DNA of 19,746 nucleotides, from assembly GCA_035566535.1 (NCBI GenBank), contig DATMRA010000181.1:1-19746 (forward strand), in the 5' to 3' direction. The stretch comes from JAFARE01 sp035566535 (GTDB lineage: Bacteria > Chloroflexota > Dormibacteria > Aeolococcales > Aeolococcaceae). The position numbers and the translations under genes were made by a program. Shown here piece after piece: positions 1 to 6,284 of the stretch (position 1 is its first letter; every line of letters begins with the position of its first letter). Below the pieces are notes generated by a model. That model saw only the letters and a list, made by a program, of their open reading frames with translations. It searched no databases and was not told where the DNA came from.

Positions 1-375
1 GAGGGCCTGCTCCAGGGTCTCCGTCGTGACGACCCCGAAGGTGGCAGGCACGCCGGTCGCCTGGTGCACGGTGCCGACGCCACGAGCGGCTTCGCCGGCG
101 ACGTAGTCGAAGTGTGGGGTCTCGCCGCGGATCACGACACCGAGGCAGATCACGGCGTCGACGCCGCCATGCTCGGCGAGCTCTCGGGCCGCGATCGGGA
201 TCTCGAAGCTGCCCGGCACCCAGGCAACGGTGATGTCCTCTTCGGCGGACCCATGGCGCCGCAGCGCGTCAAGCGCGCCCTCGAGCAACCGCTGCGAGAC
301 CAGCTCGTTGAAGCGCGCCACCACGACGCCGAAGCGCATATCGGCGGCGTTCATCTGCCCGCTGTACACGTTCAT
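1..375 (-). CDS. ribH: 6,7-dimethyl-8-ribityllumazine synthase, C-terminus cut off by window edge
   Basis: The minus strand from 375 gives 125 open codons to the window edge. The product condenses 5-amino-6-ribitylamino-uracil with 3,4-dihydroxy-2-butanone 4-phosphate to lumazine, the penultimate step of riboflavin synthesis, usually as a large cytosolic icosahedral or pentameric assembly. Visible family marks are RFNE (residues 21-24), GSFEIP (55-60) and the active-site stretch GVVIRGETPHFDYV (79-92), with His88 as the expected proton-transfer histidine. The last roughly 30 residues, with the conserved Arg and the NKG-type motif, lie outside the window. It is the last gene of the rib operon seen here, 37 bases after ribBA. 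The start is uncertain: ATG at 375 and an in-frame ATG at 354 (residue 8) both fit, and neither has a clear Shine-Dalgarno site. Confidence 0.95.
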   Translation of the reverse strand, partial: MNVYSGQMNAADMRFGVVVARFNELVSQRLLEGALDALRRHGSAEEDITVAWVPGSFEIPIAARELAEHGGVDAVICLGVVIRGETPHFDYVAGEAARGVGTVHQATGVPATFGVVTTETLEQAL

Positions 376-412
376 GCGAGCGATGGTCGCACAGCTTGCG
401 GATAAGCGGCGA

Positions 413-1633
413 TCACGTTCCTGTCGAATCGATGATGTCCAGCAGGTGGCCCAGCTTCTCCTGCTTTGCCTTCAGGTAGCGCGCGCTGTGCGTGGTCGGC
501 GGCACCACCAGCGGTTGCTGATCCACCACCTCGAGCCCGTACCCGCTCAGCCCGTAGTACTTCTTGGGATTGTTGGTGAGCACGATGATGCGACGCGAGC
601 CGAGATCGGCAAGGATCTGCGTGCCGATCCCGTAATCGCGGCTGTCAACCGGCAGCCCCAGGTGCACGTTCGCCTCAACGGTGTCGAGCCCGCGGTCCTG
701 CAACGCATACGCGCGCAACTTGTCCATGAGGCCGATGCCACGGCCCTCCTGGCGCAGGTACACGAGGACGCCGCGGCCGGCGTCAGCGAGGATGGCCATG
801 GCCTTGTGCAGCTGGGCCTGGCAGTCGCATCGCTGCGAGCCGAACACGTCTCCGGTGAGGCATTCGCTGTGAACCCGCACCAACACCGGTTCTCCGTCGT
901 CGACCTTGCCCCAGACCAGCGCGACGTGCACCGCATGCGTGATCAGGTCCTCGTACCCGTGCACCGTGACGTCGCCGTACTCGGTGGGAATGGTCGTGGT
1001 GGCGCCGCGCAGCACCAGCTGCTCGGACCTGCGGCGGTACGCGATGAGATCCTCGATGGACACGATCTTCACGTCGTGCTCGGCGGCGAAACGATCGAGG
1101 TCGGGTCGCCGCGCCATGCGCCCGTCCTCACGCATGATCTCGCAGATGACGCCCGCCGGAAAGCGGCCGGCAAGCTTGCACAGGTCGACGATCGCCTCGG
1201 TCTGGCCCGCCCGCTGCAGCACGCCACCGGGCGCAGCACGCAGCGGAAATGTGTGACCAGGCCTGGCAAAATGCCCCGGCTTGGCGTGCTCGTCGCAGAG
1301 CATGCGGATGGTCGTGGCGCGGTCGAATGCGCTGATGCCGGTCGTCACGCCGTGTCCCACCGCGTCGATGCTGACAGTGAACGCGGTGCCGAAACTCGAC
1401 GTGTTCTCGTTGACCATCGGGTTGAGCCCGAGCTCGTCCAGTCGCCAGCCTTCCGTGGACACGCACACAAGACCGCGCGCATGGGTCGCCATGTAATTCA
1501 CCGCATCGGGCGTGATGCGCTCGGCCGCGATGGCGAGGTCGCCCTCGTTCTCACGGTCCTCGTCGTCCACGATGATGACGAACTTGCCGTCGCGAATATC
1601 GGCGATGGCATCCTCGATGGCGGCCAGAGGCAC
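413..1633 (-). CDS. ribBA: Bifunctional 3,4-dihydroxy-2-butanone 4-phosphate synthase / GTP cyclohydrolase II
   Basis: A 406-residue cytosolic fusion enzyme that supplies both branches of riboflavin synthesis: ribulose 5-phosphate to dihydroxybutanone phosphate (N-terminal half) and GTP to the pyrimidine precursor (C-terminal half). The N-domain has the acidic loop DDEDRENEGDL (residues 23-33), TTGIS (97-101) and RPGHTFPL (124-131). The C-domain has the zinc motif CLTGDVFGSQRCDC, RQEGRGIGL, the DYGIG stretch and LTNNPKK. Length is normal for the family. One oddity is residue 144: the usual RAGHTEA motif reads RAGQTEA (codon CAG at 1202-1204), so the metal-binding histidine of the DHBP synthase site is Gln. 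The start is GTG at 1633, one base after the ribE stop, with a strong GGAGGTG site inside the end of ribE, so translation is probably coupled. Confidence 0.96.
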   Translation of the reverse strand: MPLAAIEDAIADIRDGKFVIIVDDEDRENEGDLAIAAERITPDAVNYMATHARGLVCVSTEGWRLDELGLNPMVNENTSSFGTAFTVSIDAVGHGVTTGISAFDRATTIRMLCDEHAKPGHFARPGHTFPLRAAPGGVLQRAGQTEAIVDLCKLAGRFPAGVICEIMREDGRMARRPDLDRFAAEHDVKIVSIEDLIAYRRRSEQLVLRGATTTIPTEYGDVTVHGYEDLITHAVHVALVWGKVDDGEPVLVRVHSECLTGDVFGSQRCDCQAQLHKAMAILADAGRGVLVYLRQEGRGIGLMDKLRAYALQDRGLDTVEANVHLGLPVDSRDYGIGTQILADLGSRRIIVLTNNPKKYYGLSGYGLEVVDQQPLVVPPTTHSARYLKAKQEKLGHLLDIIDSTGT

Positions 1634-1634
1634 G

Positions 1635-2237
1635 CTACACCTCCGCCAGCGCGGGTCGCGCCGCGGCGCCCAGCAGCCGCTGCACGTACCGCGCGATGAG
1701 GTCGACTTCGAGATTCACGCGTGTCCCGGGTTGCCACAGCCCAGCGGTCGTGACGCGCAGCGTGTGCGGTATCAGCGACACATCGAACCCGGTCTCGAAG
1801 ACATCGACGACGGTGAGGCTGATGCCGTCGATAGCGACACTCCCCTTCTCCGCGAGCAAAGCGAGGGCTTGTGACGGCGCTTCGACGGTGACCCACCGTG
1901 CGGTGCCGTCGTCGCGCGTGGCCGTGACCGTCCCGGTCGCATCCACGTGACCGGTGACGAGATGACCGCCCACGACATCACCCAGCGCCAACGCTCGCTC
2001 CAGGTTCACCGAGTCGCCGGCGCGCAACCCACCCAGGATGGTCCGGTACAGCGTCTCGGGCATGACGTCGGCGACGAAGCTGCTCGAGGCAATTTCCGAC
2101 ACGGTCAAGCATGCGCCGCTCACCGCGACGCTGTCGCCCACCGCCAGCCGGTCCGCGAGCGCGGCACAACTCACGGCGAGCTGCCCGTCACGGCTCTCGC
2201 GTATCTGTCCGAGATCCTGAATGATTCCGCTGAACAC
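1635..2237 (-). CDS. ribE: Riboflavin synthase, alpha subunit type
   Basis: A 200-residue enzyme that dismutates two lumazines into riboflavin and the pyrimidine precursor, the last step of the pathway. It starts MFSGII, close to the family's MFTGII, and has the two tandem lumazine-binding barrels expected (about residues 1-90 and 95-190). Recognisable stretches are SVAVSGACLTV, GGHLVTGHVD, GSVAIDGISLTVV, SLIPHT and NLEVDLIARYV. Length is typical (195-215). The start is GTG at 2237 with AGGA about eight bases upstream. It lies 17 bases after ribD and one base before ribBA in the same operon. The symbol is sometimes written ribC in other species; ribE is used here by operon convention. Confidence 0.95.
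   Translation of the reverse strand: MFSGIIQDLGQIRESRDGQLAVSCAALADRLAVGDSVAVSGACLTVSEIASSSFVADVMPETLYRTILGGLRAGDSVNLERALALGDVVGGHLVTGHVDATGTVTATRDDGTARWVTVEAPSQALALLAEKGSVAIDGISLTVVDVFETGFDVSLIPHTLRVTTAGLWQPGTRVNLEVDLIARYVQRLLGAAARPALAEV
1638..1644 (-). promoter_or_regulatory. Shine-Dalgarno site of ribBA
   Basis: GGAGGTG on the minus strand lies over the last codons of ribE, four bases before the GTG start of ribBA (1633). This near-perfect anti-16S match decides the GTG start and fits translational coupling between ribE and ribBA. Confidence 0.75.
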
Positions 2238-2254
2238 TGTTTAATCCTGTGGCC

Positions 2255-3352
2255 TCACCACACACAGTACCCGGTGACGACGACATCGGGTCCGGACGCG
2301 TCCACCTCGACGTCACGGAGCGGCACGGCCGCGTCGAGTTGCGACACCCCACGTCCCGCAACGGCAGTCAGCGCTTCGCCACCGCCGATGATCCTGGGCC
2401 CGATCATCGCCACCACCTTGTCCACCAGGTGCAGGTCGAACGCCGAACCCAACACCTGAGGACCGCCTTCAACCAGAACACTGGTCACCCCGCGCTCACC
2501 CAGCACGCGCATCAGCCCGTGAAGGTCCACGCGGCGGTCGGAGCTCTTCAGCACAACCACATCGATACCGGCGTCACGCATCTCGAGAAGGCGATCCGCT
2601 GCAGCCAGGTCCGTCGTCGCCACCAGCACAGATCCCTCTGACTGCGCGAGCACACGAGCGTCGCGCGGCACGCGCAGCCGGCTGTCGAGGATCACGCGCA
2701 GCGGAGAACGACCGCCACCGTCGAGACGGGTCGTCAAGGATGGGTCGTCGCGAAGGACTGTGCCCATGCCGACCATCACGGCGTCGTGGGCATGACGCAG
2801 CAAGTGGGCTCGGTGCCGAGTCTCCTCCGCGGTGATCCACTGCGACTCGCCCGCCGCTGTCGCGATCTTTCCGTCAAGGGTCATCGCGTATTTCGCGGTC
2901 ACGAACGGAAGTCCGGTGGTCGCATGCTTGACGTAGAACTCGTTGAGCCGGCGCGCCTCGTCTTCGCGTACTCCAACCACCACGTCGATCCCGGCGTCGC
3001 GGAGCATTGCGACCCCACGGCCCGCCACTTGCGGATTCGGGTCGAGCATGGCAACAACAACGCGCCGAGGACGTGCCGCGATGACAAGCGGAGCGCACGG
3101 TGGCGTCCGCCCCTGGTGGACGCACGGCTCCAGCGTGATGTACAGCTCCGCACCCCTGGCGGCCTGACCCGCAAGCTCTAAAGCAAGCACTTCGGCGTGC
3201 GGCTCTCCGGCGCGCAGATGTGCGCCAACCGCGATGGTCTCTCCGCCACGCACGATCACACAGCCGACCATCGGGTTGGGGCTTGTGGCGAAGTTCGCAG
3301 CCCGTGCGGCGGCCAGCGCCGCATCCATCAATTCCTCGTCGCGTGGCGACAT
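2255..3352 (-). CDS. ribD: Bifunctional diaminohydroxyphosphoribosylaminopyrimidine deaminase / 5-amino-6-(5-phosphoribosylamino)uracil reductase
   Basis: A 365-residue enzyme for the second and third steps after GTP cyclohydrolase II. The N-terminal cytidine-deaminase-like domain shows the zinc site HAE (His52-Glu54) and PCVHQGRTPPC (Cys77, Cys86). The C-terminal NADPH reductase domain shows KYAMTLDGKIAT, SQWIT, MVGMGTVLRDDPSLT and VEGGPQVLG. Both domains are complete. The frame stays open upstream to 3673, but that extension overlaps rlmN and lacks family character; the ATG at 3352, eight bases after the rlmN stop, gives the expected N-terminus (MSPRDEELMDAAL). The site before it is weak (GCGGG). 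It sits second in the rlmN-rib operon. Confidence 0.95.
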   Translation of the reverse strand: MSPRDEELMDAALAAARAANFATSPNPMVGCVIVRGGETIAVGAHLRAGEPHAEVLALELAGQAARGAELYITLEPCVHQGRTPPCAPLVIAARPRRVVVAMLDPNPQVAGRGVAMLRDAGIDVVVGVREDEARRLNEFYVKHATTGLPFVTAKYAMTLDGKIATAAGESQWITAEETRHRAHLLRHAHDAVMVGMGTVLRDDPSLTTRLDGGGRSPLRVILDSRLRVPRDARVLAQSEGSVLVATTDLAAADRLLEMRDAGIDVVVLKSSDRRVDLHGLMRVLGERGVTSVLVEGGPQVLGSAFDLHLVDKVVAMIGPRIIGGGEALTAVAGRGVSQLDAAVPLRDVEVDASGPDVVVTGYCVW

Positions 3353-3360
3353 GGACCCGC

Positions 3361-4467
3361 TCAACCGACCGGAGCGCGCCTCGGCGGAGCCAGAGTCCCG
3401 TCCGGGCGCAGCGCGCGACGTGCCTCGAGTTCTGCGCGCAGCTGGCCGCATGCAGCGTCGACATCCTCCCCGCGCGTGTCGCGCATCGTGGTCCGGATGC
3501 CGCGCAGCGCCGCGACGAATGCGCGCGCCGTTGCCGCGTCCGGCGGTCCCCACGGACTGCCCTCGATGCGATTCATCGGGATGACGTTGACGTGCGCGTG
3601 GCTGCGCCAGGCAATCTCGCGCAGCGCGTGCGCCTGCTCGACTGAGTCGTTCACGCCGCCGATCAGGCACCACTCGTAGGTCAATCGCCGTCCCGACGCG
3701 CGGGCATACGCATCCGCGGTGGCGACAAGTTGCTTTATGGGATGGGCGCGATTCAACGGGACGAGCTTGTTCCGCAGATCATCGGTCGCGGCGTGCAGCG
3801 AGACGGCTAGCGTCACCGCCGGCGCGTCACGCCCGAGCCGCTCGATGCCCGGCACCACGCCGCTCGTCGAGACGGTGATGCGACGCGGGCTGATTCCTCC
3901 GGCACCCGTCAACACGTGGAGCGATTCGATGGTGGCGTCGATGTTTGCAAGCGGCTCCCCCATCCCCATGTACACGACGTGTGTGACCGCACCGAAGCCA
4001 TGACGGTGAAGGGCGTGTGCGGCGGCGCGGACCTGGTCCACGATCTCCGCGGCAGAGCACTGCCGGCTCAGGCCCATCCGGCCGGTCGCGCAGAAAGGGC
4101 AGCCCACCGCGCAGCCGACCTGCGAGCTGACACACACGGTGGCACGTCTGTGGCTGCGAGGCCGCGCAGGAGACTCCATCGCAACTGTCTCGATGGTGAG
4201 GCCGTCGCCGAGCCGGCAGAGCAGCTTGATGGTGTGCCCCGCGTCGGCCTGGCGCTCGATCGCCGCGTCGACCGTTGAGAACATCAGCCGCGTGTCGAGC
4301 TCGTCACGCAGCGCGGCCGGAAGCTGGCGGACGTCACCCAACTGAGCGATGAACGGTTGCCAGGCAGCGCGACGCAGCTGGCCGGCGCGCCACCGACTCT
4401 GGCCAAGCTCGTGCAGCAGAGCGTGCAGAGCCTCGTCGTCGATCGTGCTGAGTGCGACCGCAGTCAT
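3361..4467 (-). CDS. rlmN: Dual-specificity 23S rRNA (A2503-C2) / tRNA (A37-C2) methyltransferase, radical SAM
   Basis: A 368-residue cytosolic radical-SAM enzyme that methylates C2 of A2503 in 23S rRNA and of A37 in some tRNAs. The 4Fe-4S motif CxxxCxxC is at residues 119, 123 and 126 (CAVGCPFC), preceded by VCVSSQVGC. The GMGEPLAN motif and the C-terminal catalytic Cys340 (DAACGQLRAE) of the two-cysteine mechanism are present. The frame is open to 4743, but that extension overlaps the divergent gene and is not family-like. Starts at 4476 and 4467 are both possible; 4467 is chosen because a TACCAT box lies seven bases before it and overlaps the other ATG. It heads the riboflavin operon, eight bases before ribD. 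This is a functional mismatch and may only reflect shared housekeeping expression. Confidence 0.94.
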   Translation of the reverse strand: MTAVALSTIDDEALHALLHELGQSRWRAGQLRRAAWQPFIAQLGDVRQLPAALRDELDTRLMFSTVDAAIERQADAGHTIKLLCRLGDGLTIETVAMESPARPRSHRRATVCVSSQVGCAVGCPFCATGRMGLSRQCSAAEIVDQVRAAAHALHRHGFGAVTHVVYMGMGEPLANIDATIESLHVLTGAGGISPRRITVSTSGVVPGIERLGRDAPAVTLAVSLHAATDDLRNKLVPLNRAHPIKQLVATADAYARASGRRLTYEWCLIGGVNDSVEQAHALREIAWRSHAHVNVIPMNRIEGSPWGPPDAATARAFVAALRGIRTTMRDTRGEDVDAACGQLRAELEARRALRPDGTLAPPRRAPVG

Positions 4468-4474
4468 CACTCCC

Positions 4475-4480
4475 ATGGTA
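4475..4480 (-). promoter_or_regulatory. Predicted -10 box of the rlmN-rib operon
   Basis: TACCAT on the minus strand, seven bases before ATG 4467, fits TANNNT with transcription starting at the start codon (leaderless). No convincing -35 hexamer was found. This is inference from the pattern repeated at other genes in the window. Confidence 0.45.
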
Positions 4481-4512
4481 CGGAGGCCGGGCGCGGCGCG
4501 ACGGTCAGCGGC

Positions 4513-4518
4513 TACCCT
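4513..4518 (+). promoter_or_regulatory. Predicted -10 box of the small membrane protein gene
   Basis: TACCCT lies six bases before GTG 4525 and so has leaderless geometry. It is back to back with the rlmN box in a 57-base divergent region, so the two promoters must share or compete for polymerase. Confidence 0.4.
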
Positions 4519-4524
4519 CGGGTG

Positions 4525-4737
4525 GTGCGCGACGTTCTCGGTGCGCTGCTCGGAGTCCCCGCGACGATCCTCGTGGCGGGCGGTCTCGGCCTGGTCGGGG
4601 TCACGATCTACAGCCGTATCTTCCAATCCCGGCGCGAGCCGATTCGCTGGGCCCACCTGGGACTCGGGTTCGTGCTTTTTGCCGTCGGGGTGCTGCTCGT
4701 TGGGCTCGAGATACTGCTGTTTGGGGCCGGAAAATAG
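4525..4737 (+). CDS. Small two-helix membrane protein, function unknown
   Basis: A 70-residue peptide starting at GTG 4525 (or the adjacent GTG 4522). It has a hydrophobic segment at about residues 4-27 (starting LGALLGVPATILVAGG), a short basic loop (FQSRREPIRW) and a second hydrophobic segment at about 44-68 (GFVLFAVGVLLVGLEILLF). The frame stays open upstream to 4357, but that part lies antisense to rlmN and has no membrane or family character. The loop holds most of the charge, which would place it in the cytoplasm with both ends outside if the positive-inside rule holds. It ends six bases before the folE stop, tail to tail. No family is recognised. Support is the leaderless promoter pattern, the hydrophobic periodicity and the otherwise empty space between flanking genes. 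Confidence 0.6.
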   Translation: MRDVLGALLGVPATILVAGGLGLVGVTIYSRIFQSRREPIRWAHLGLGFVLFAVGVLLVGLEILLFGAGK

Positions 4738-4743
4738 CCCCAT

Positions 4744-5358
4744 TCAATGGGAGGAGAGTGAACTCCTTCCGATCAAGCTCAGGAATTCCGTCCGGCATTT
4801 CTCGTCAGTGCGGAAGGCGCCTGTCAGCGCCGAGGTCACCGCTTCACTCGTCTGCTTCTGCACGCCCCGCATCATCATGCAGAGGTGCACGGCCTCGATG
4901 ACCACGGCCACACCGAGCGGTTCCAGCGCCTGGTGCAGTGCATCGGCCACCTGTGTCGTCAGCCGTTCCTGGACCTGCAAACGGCGTGCAAAGACGTCGA
5001 TGACCCGCGGAATCTTGCTCAGACCGAGGATGCGCCCGCTCGGTAGGTAGGCGACGTGTGCCTTGCCGTAAAAGGGCAGCAGGTGGTGCTCGCAGAGGCT
5101 GTACACCTCGATGTCCTTAACCACCACCATCTCCTCGTACGACTCTTCAAATACGGCGCCGTTGATCACCTGGGCGACGTCGAGGTCGTATCCGCTGAGC
5201 AGGAACCGCATGCTGTCCGCCACGCGCCAGGGCGTGCGCGCGAGCCCCTCGCGGTTGGGGTCCTCGCCCAGCTCCTCGAGCATGCTCCGCACGAGGGCTG
5301 CGAGCCGGTCTCCGCCGGGCTTTTCTCGTTCGTCGAACAGCGGCGTCGCTTGAGCCAT
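4744..5358 (-). CDS. folE: GTP cyclohydrolase I
   Basis: A 204-residue cytosolic enzyme that converts GTP to 7,8-dihydroneopterin triphosphate, the entry to folate and tetrahydrobiopterin synthesis. The zinc ligands are present: Cys89 and His92 in LCEHHLLPF and Cys160 in HLCMMMRGV, matching Cys110, His113 and Cys181 of the E. coli enzyme. The EGLARTPWRVA segment near residue 37 and the GRILGLSKIPRVID stretch near 108 are also typical. Length is normal for the family (about 190-220). The start is ATG 5358, with TAGTGT six bases before it. It lies 32 bases downstream of the SDR gene on the same strand but seems to have its own promoter overlapping the SDR stop. Confidence 0.96.
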   Translation of the reverse strand: MAQATPLFDEREKPGGDRLAALVRSMLEELGEDPNREGLARTPWRVADSMRFLLSGYDLDVAQVINGAVFEESYEEMVVVKDIEVYSLCEHHLLPFYGKAHVAYLPSGRILGLSKIPRVIDVFARRLQVQERLTTQVADALHQALEPLGVAVVIEAVHLCMMMRGVQKQTSEAVTSALTGAFRTDEKCRTEFLSLIGRSSLSSH

Positions 5359-5364
5359 CGCTTG

Positions 5365-5370
5365 ACACTA
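5365..5370 (-). promoter_or_regulatory. Predicted -10 box of folE
   Basis: TAGTGT on the minus strand followed by six bases and then ATG 5358 has leaderless geometry. A poor -35-like CTGAGC lies 18 bases upstream, over the end of the SDR gene. Confidence 0.5.
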
Positions 5371-5390
5371 TGCCAGGGTGGGGAGGCGGC

Positions 5391-6095
5391 TCAGGCGTTG
5401 CTGAAGATGGGGATGTTGGTCCCCGACAGCGGTGCCGCGTCCGGCGTGACCAGCCACGCAACGATTGCCGCCAGATCGTCAGGCGTCATCCCGGCATGCA
5501 GGTGCGGAGCAGCCTTCTGCAGCAGGGCGGTGTCCACGGCGCCAGGACTGACGCAGACGCAGCGGATGCCGTGCTCGCGCCCTTCGAGCGCGACCGCCTC
5601 GGTGAGAGCGATGACGCCGGCCTTGGCCACGTTGTAAGCGGTCAGGCCTGGGAATTTCTCCACGTTGGCCACCCCTGAGAGCGACGCCATGTTGACGATC
5701 ACGCCGCCGCCTGTCCGGCGAAACCGGGCGAACGCTGCCCGGCTCCCGAGGAAGACCCCGTCCAGGTCGACCCGAAGCACCGAGCGCCACTCGTCAAGCG
5801 TGAGCTCGGCAAACGGCGTTCTTTCCAGCACGGCCGCGTTGTTGACCCATACGGATAGACGGCCGAGCTCCGATGCGGCGTCGGCCATACGCTCCACGTC
5901 CTCGGCGATCGCCACATCGCCCTGGAATGCGGTGACGCCCTCCGTGCGACCGGCGACGGCTGTGACGTCCGCATGTGTCCGGGCTGCAGCCACCACCAGA
6001 TAGCCGTCGCGCGCCAGGCGCCGCGCAATCGCTGCACCGATGCCCCGCCCGGCGCCGGTGACCACAGCTGACTCGGACGGAAGCTGGTCGGGCAT
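5391..6095 (-). CDS. Short-chain dehydrogenase/reductase (SDR), classical type
   Basis: A 234-residue NAD(P)H-dependent oxidoreductase with a Rossmann fold. It has the cofactor glycine motif TGAGRGIG (residues 13-20), NNAA (85-88, a common variant of NNAG), a serine at 138 or 140 in NMASLSG, and the catalytic YxxxK (Tyr154, Lys158 in YNVAK). The start of the fold and the PGAVDT segment after the active site are normal, and no membrane segment is visible. The substrate cannot be read from sequence. Lying 32 bases upstream of folE, a pteridine-related role is possible, but the separate folE promoter weakens that idea; generic annotation would be a 3-oxoacyl-ACP-reductase-like SDR. The start is ATG 6095, with TAGGCT seven bases before. 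Confidence 0.92.
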   Translation of the reverse strand: MPDQLPSESAVVTGAGRGIGAAIARRLARDGYLVVAAARTHADVTAVAGRTEGVTAFQGDVAIAEDVERMADAASELGRLSVWVNNAAVLERTPFAELTLDEWRSVLRVDLDGVFLGSRAAFARFRRTGGGVIVNMASLSGVANVEKFPGLTAYNVAKAGVIALTEAVALEGREHGIRCVCVSPGAVDTALLQKAAPHLHAGMTPDDLAAIVAWLVTPDAAPLSGTNIPIFSNA

Positions 6096-6102
6096 CCCGC
6101 GT

Positions 6103-6108
6103 AGCCTA
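6103..6108 (-). promoter_or_regulatory. Predicted -10 box of the SDR gene
   Basis: TAGGCT on the minus strand, seven bases before ATG 6095, has leaderless geometry. No clear -35 is seen. Confidence 0.45.
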
Positions 6109-6146
6109 CGCCCGGTTCCTCGCGACGCCTATCCATCGGCCGGCCG

Positions 6147-6272
6147 TTGCGTACTTTTTTCGATAGTGAGGAGAACGCCCGCCAGGCAGAGACGATGGCG
6201 AAGAATTCGCCACTGCCGGATCCGGTGAAGTTCACCGGGTTCGAGATCCGAGAGGTCGCCGCGACCACGTAA
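6147..6272 (+). pseudogene. Possible C-terminal remnant of a small alpha/beta-barrel (ABM-like) protein
   Basis: In this 189-base gap between two divergent genes, the plus frame ending at TAA 6270-6272 reads RTFFDSEENARQAETMAKNS followed by PLPDPVKFTGFEIREVAATT. This looks like real protein: an aromatic strand, an acidic amphipathic helix, a Pro-rich turn and a closing beta strand. The arrangement resembles the C-terminal end of small ferredoxin-fold proteins such as antibiotic-biosynthesis-monooxygenase (ABM) family members. The frame is blocked by TAG at 6102, and only TTG 6147 or ATG 6195 could start it, so the N-terminal two thirds are absent. It is either a deletion remnant, with the SDR promoter region now abutting it, or a short functional peptide of 25-41 residues. 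The family call is from pattern only. Confidence 0.35.
6197..6238. repeat. Two adjacent inverted repeats upstream of the secreted-protein gene
   Basis: GGCGAA-gaa-TTCGCC (6197-6211) and the perfect CCGGTGAA-g-TTCACCGG (6222-6238) have centres 26 bases apart. CCGGATCCGG (6216-6225) overlaps the second. They could be operator sites for the gene starting at 6285 or a hairpin. They lie inside the possible gene remnant, so coding constraint is an alternative explanation. Confidence 0.4.
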
Positions 6273-6284
6273 CCTCCAGCGGTA

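Noticed and set aside
230..1699. Long plus-strand open frame of 489 codons across ribBA
   Set aside because: Antisense shadow of ribBA: GC-rich codon bias opens opposite frames. The translation is low-complexity Arg/His/Val with no family motif.
3353..4743. N-terminal extensions of ribD (to 3673) and rlmN (to 4743)
   Set aside because: The added residues are outside family limits, overlap neighbours, and the internal ATGs fit family N-termini and spacing.
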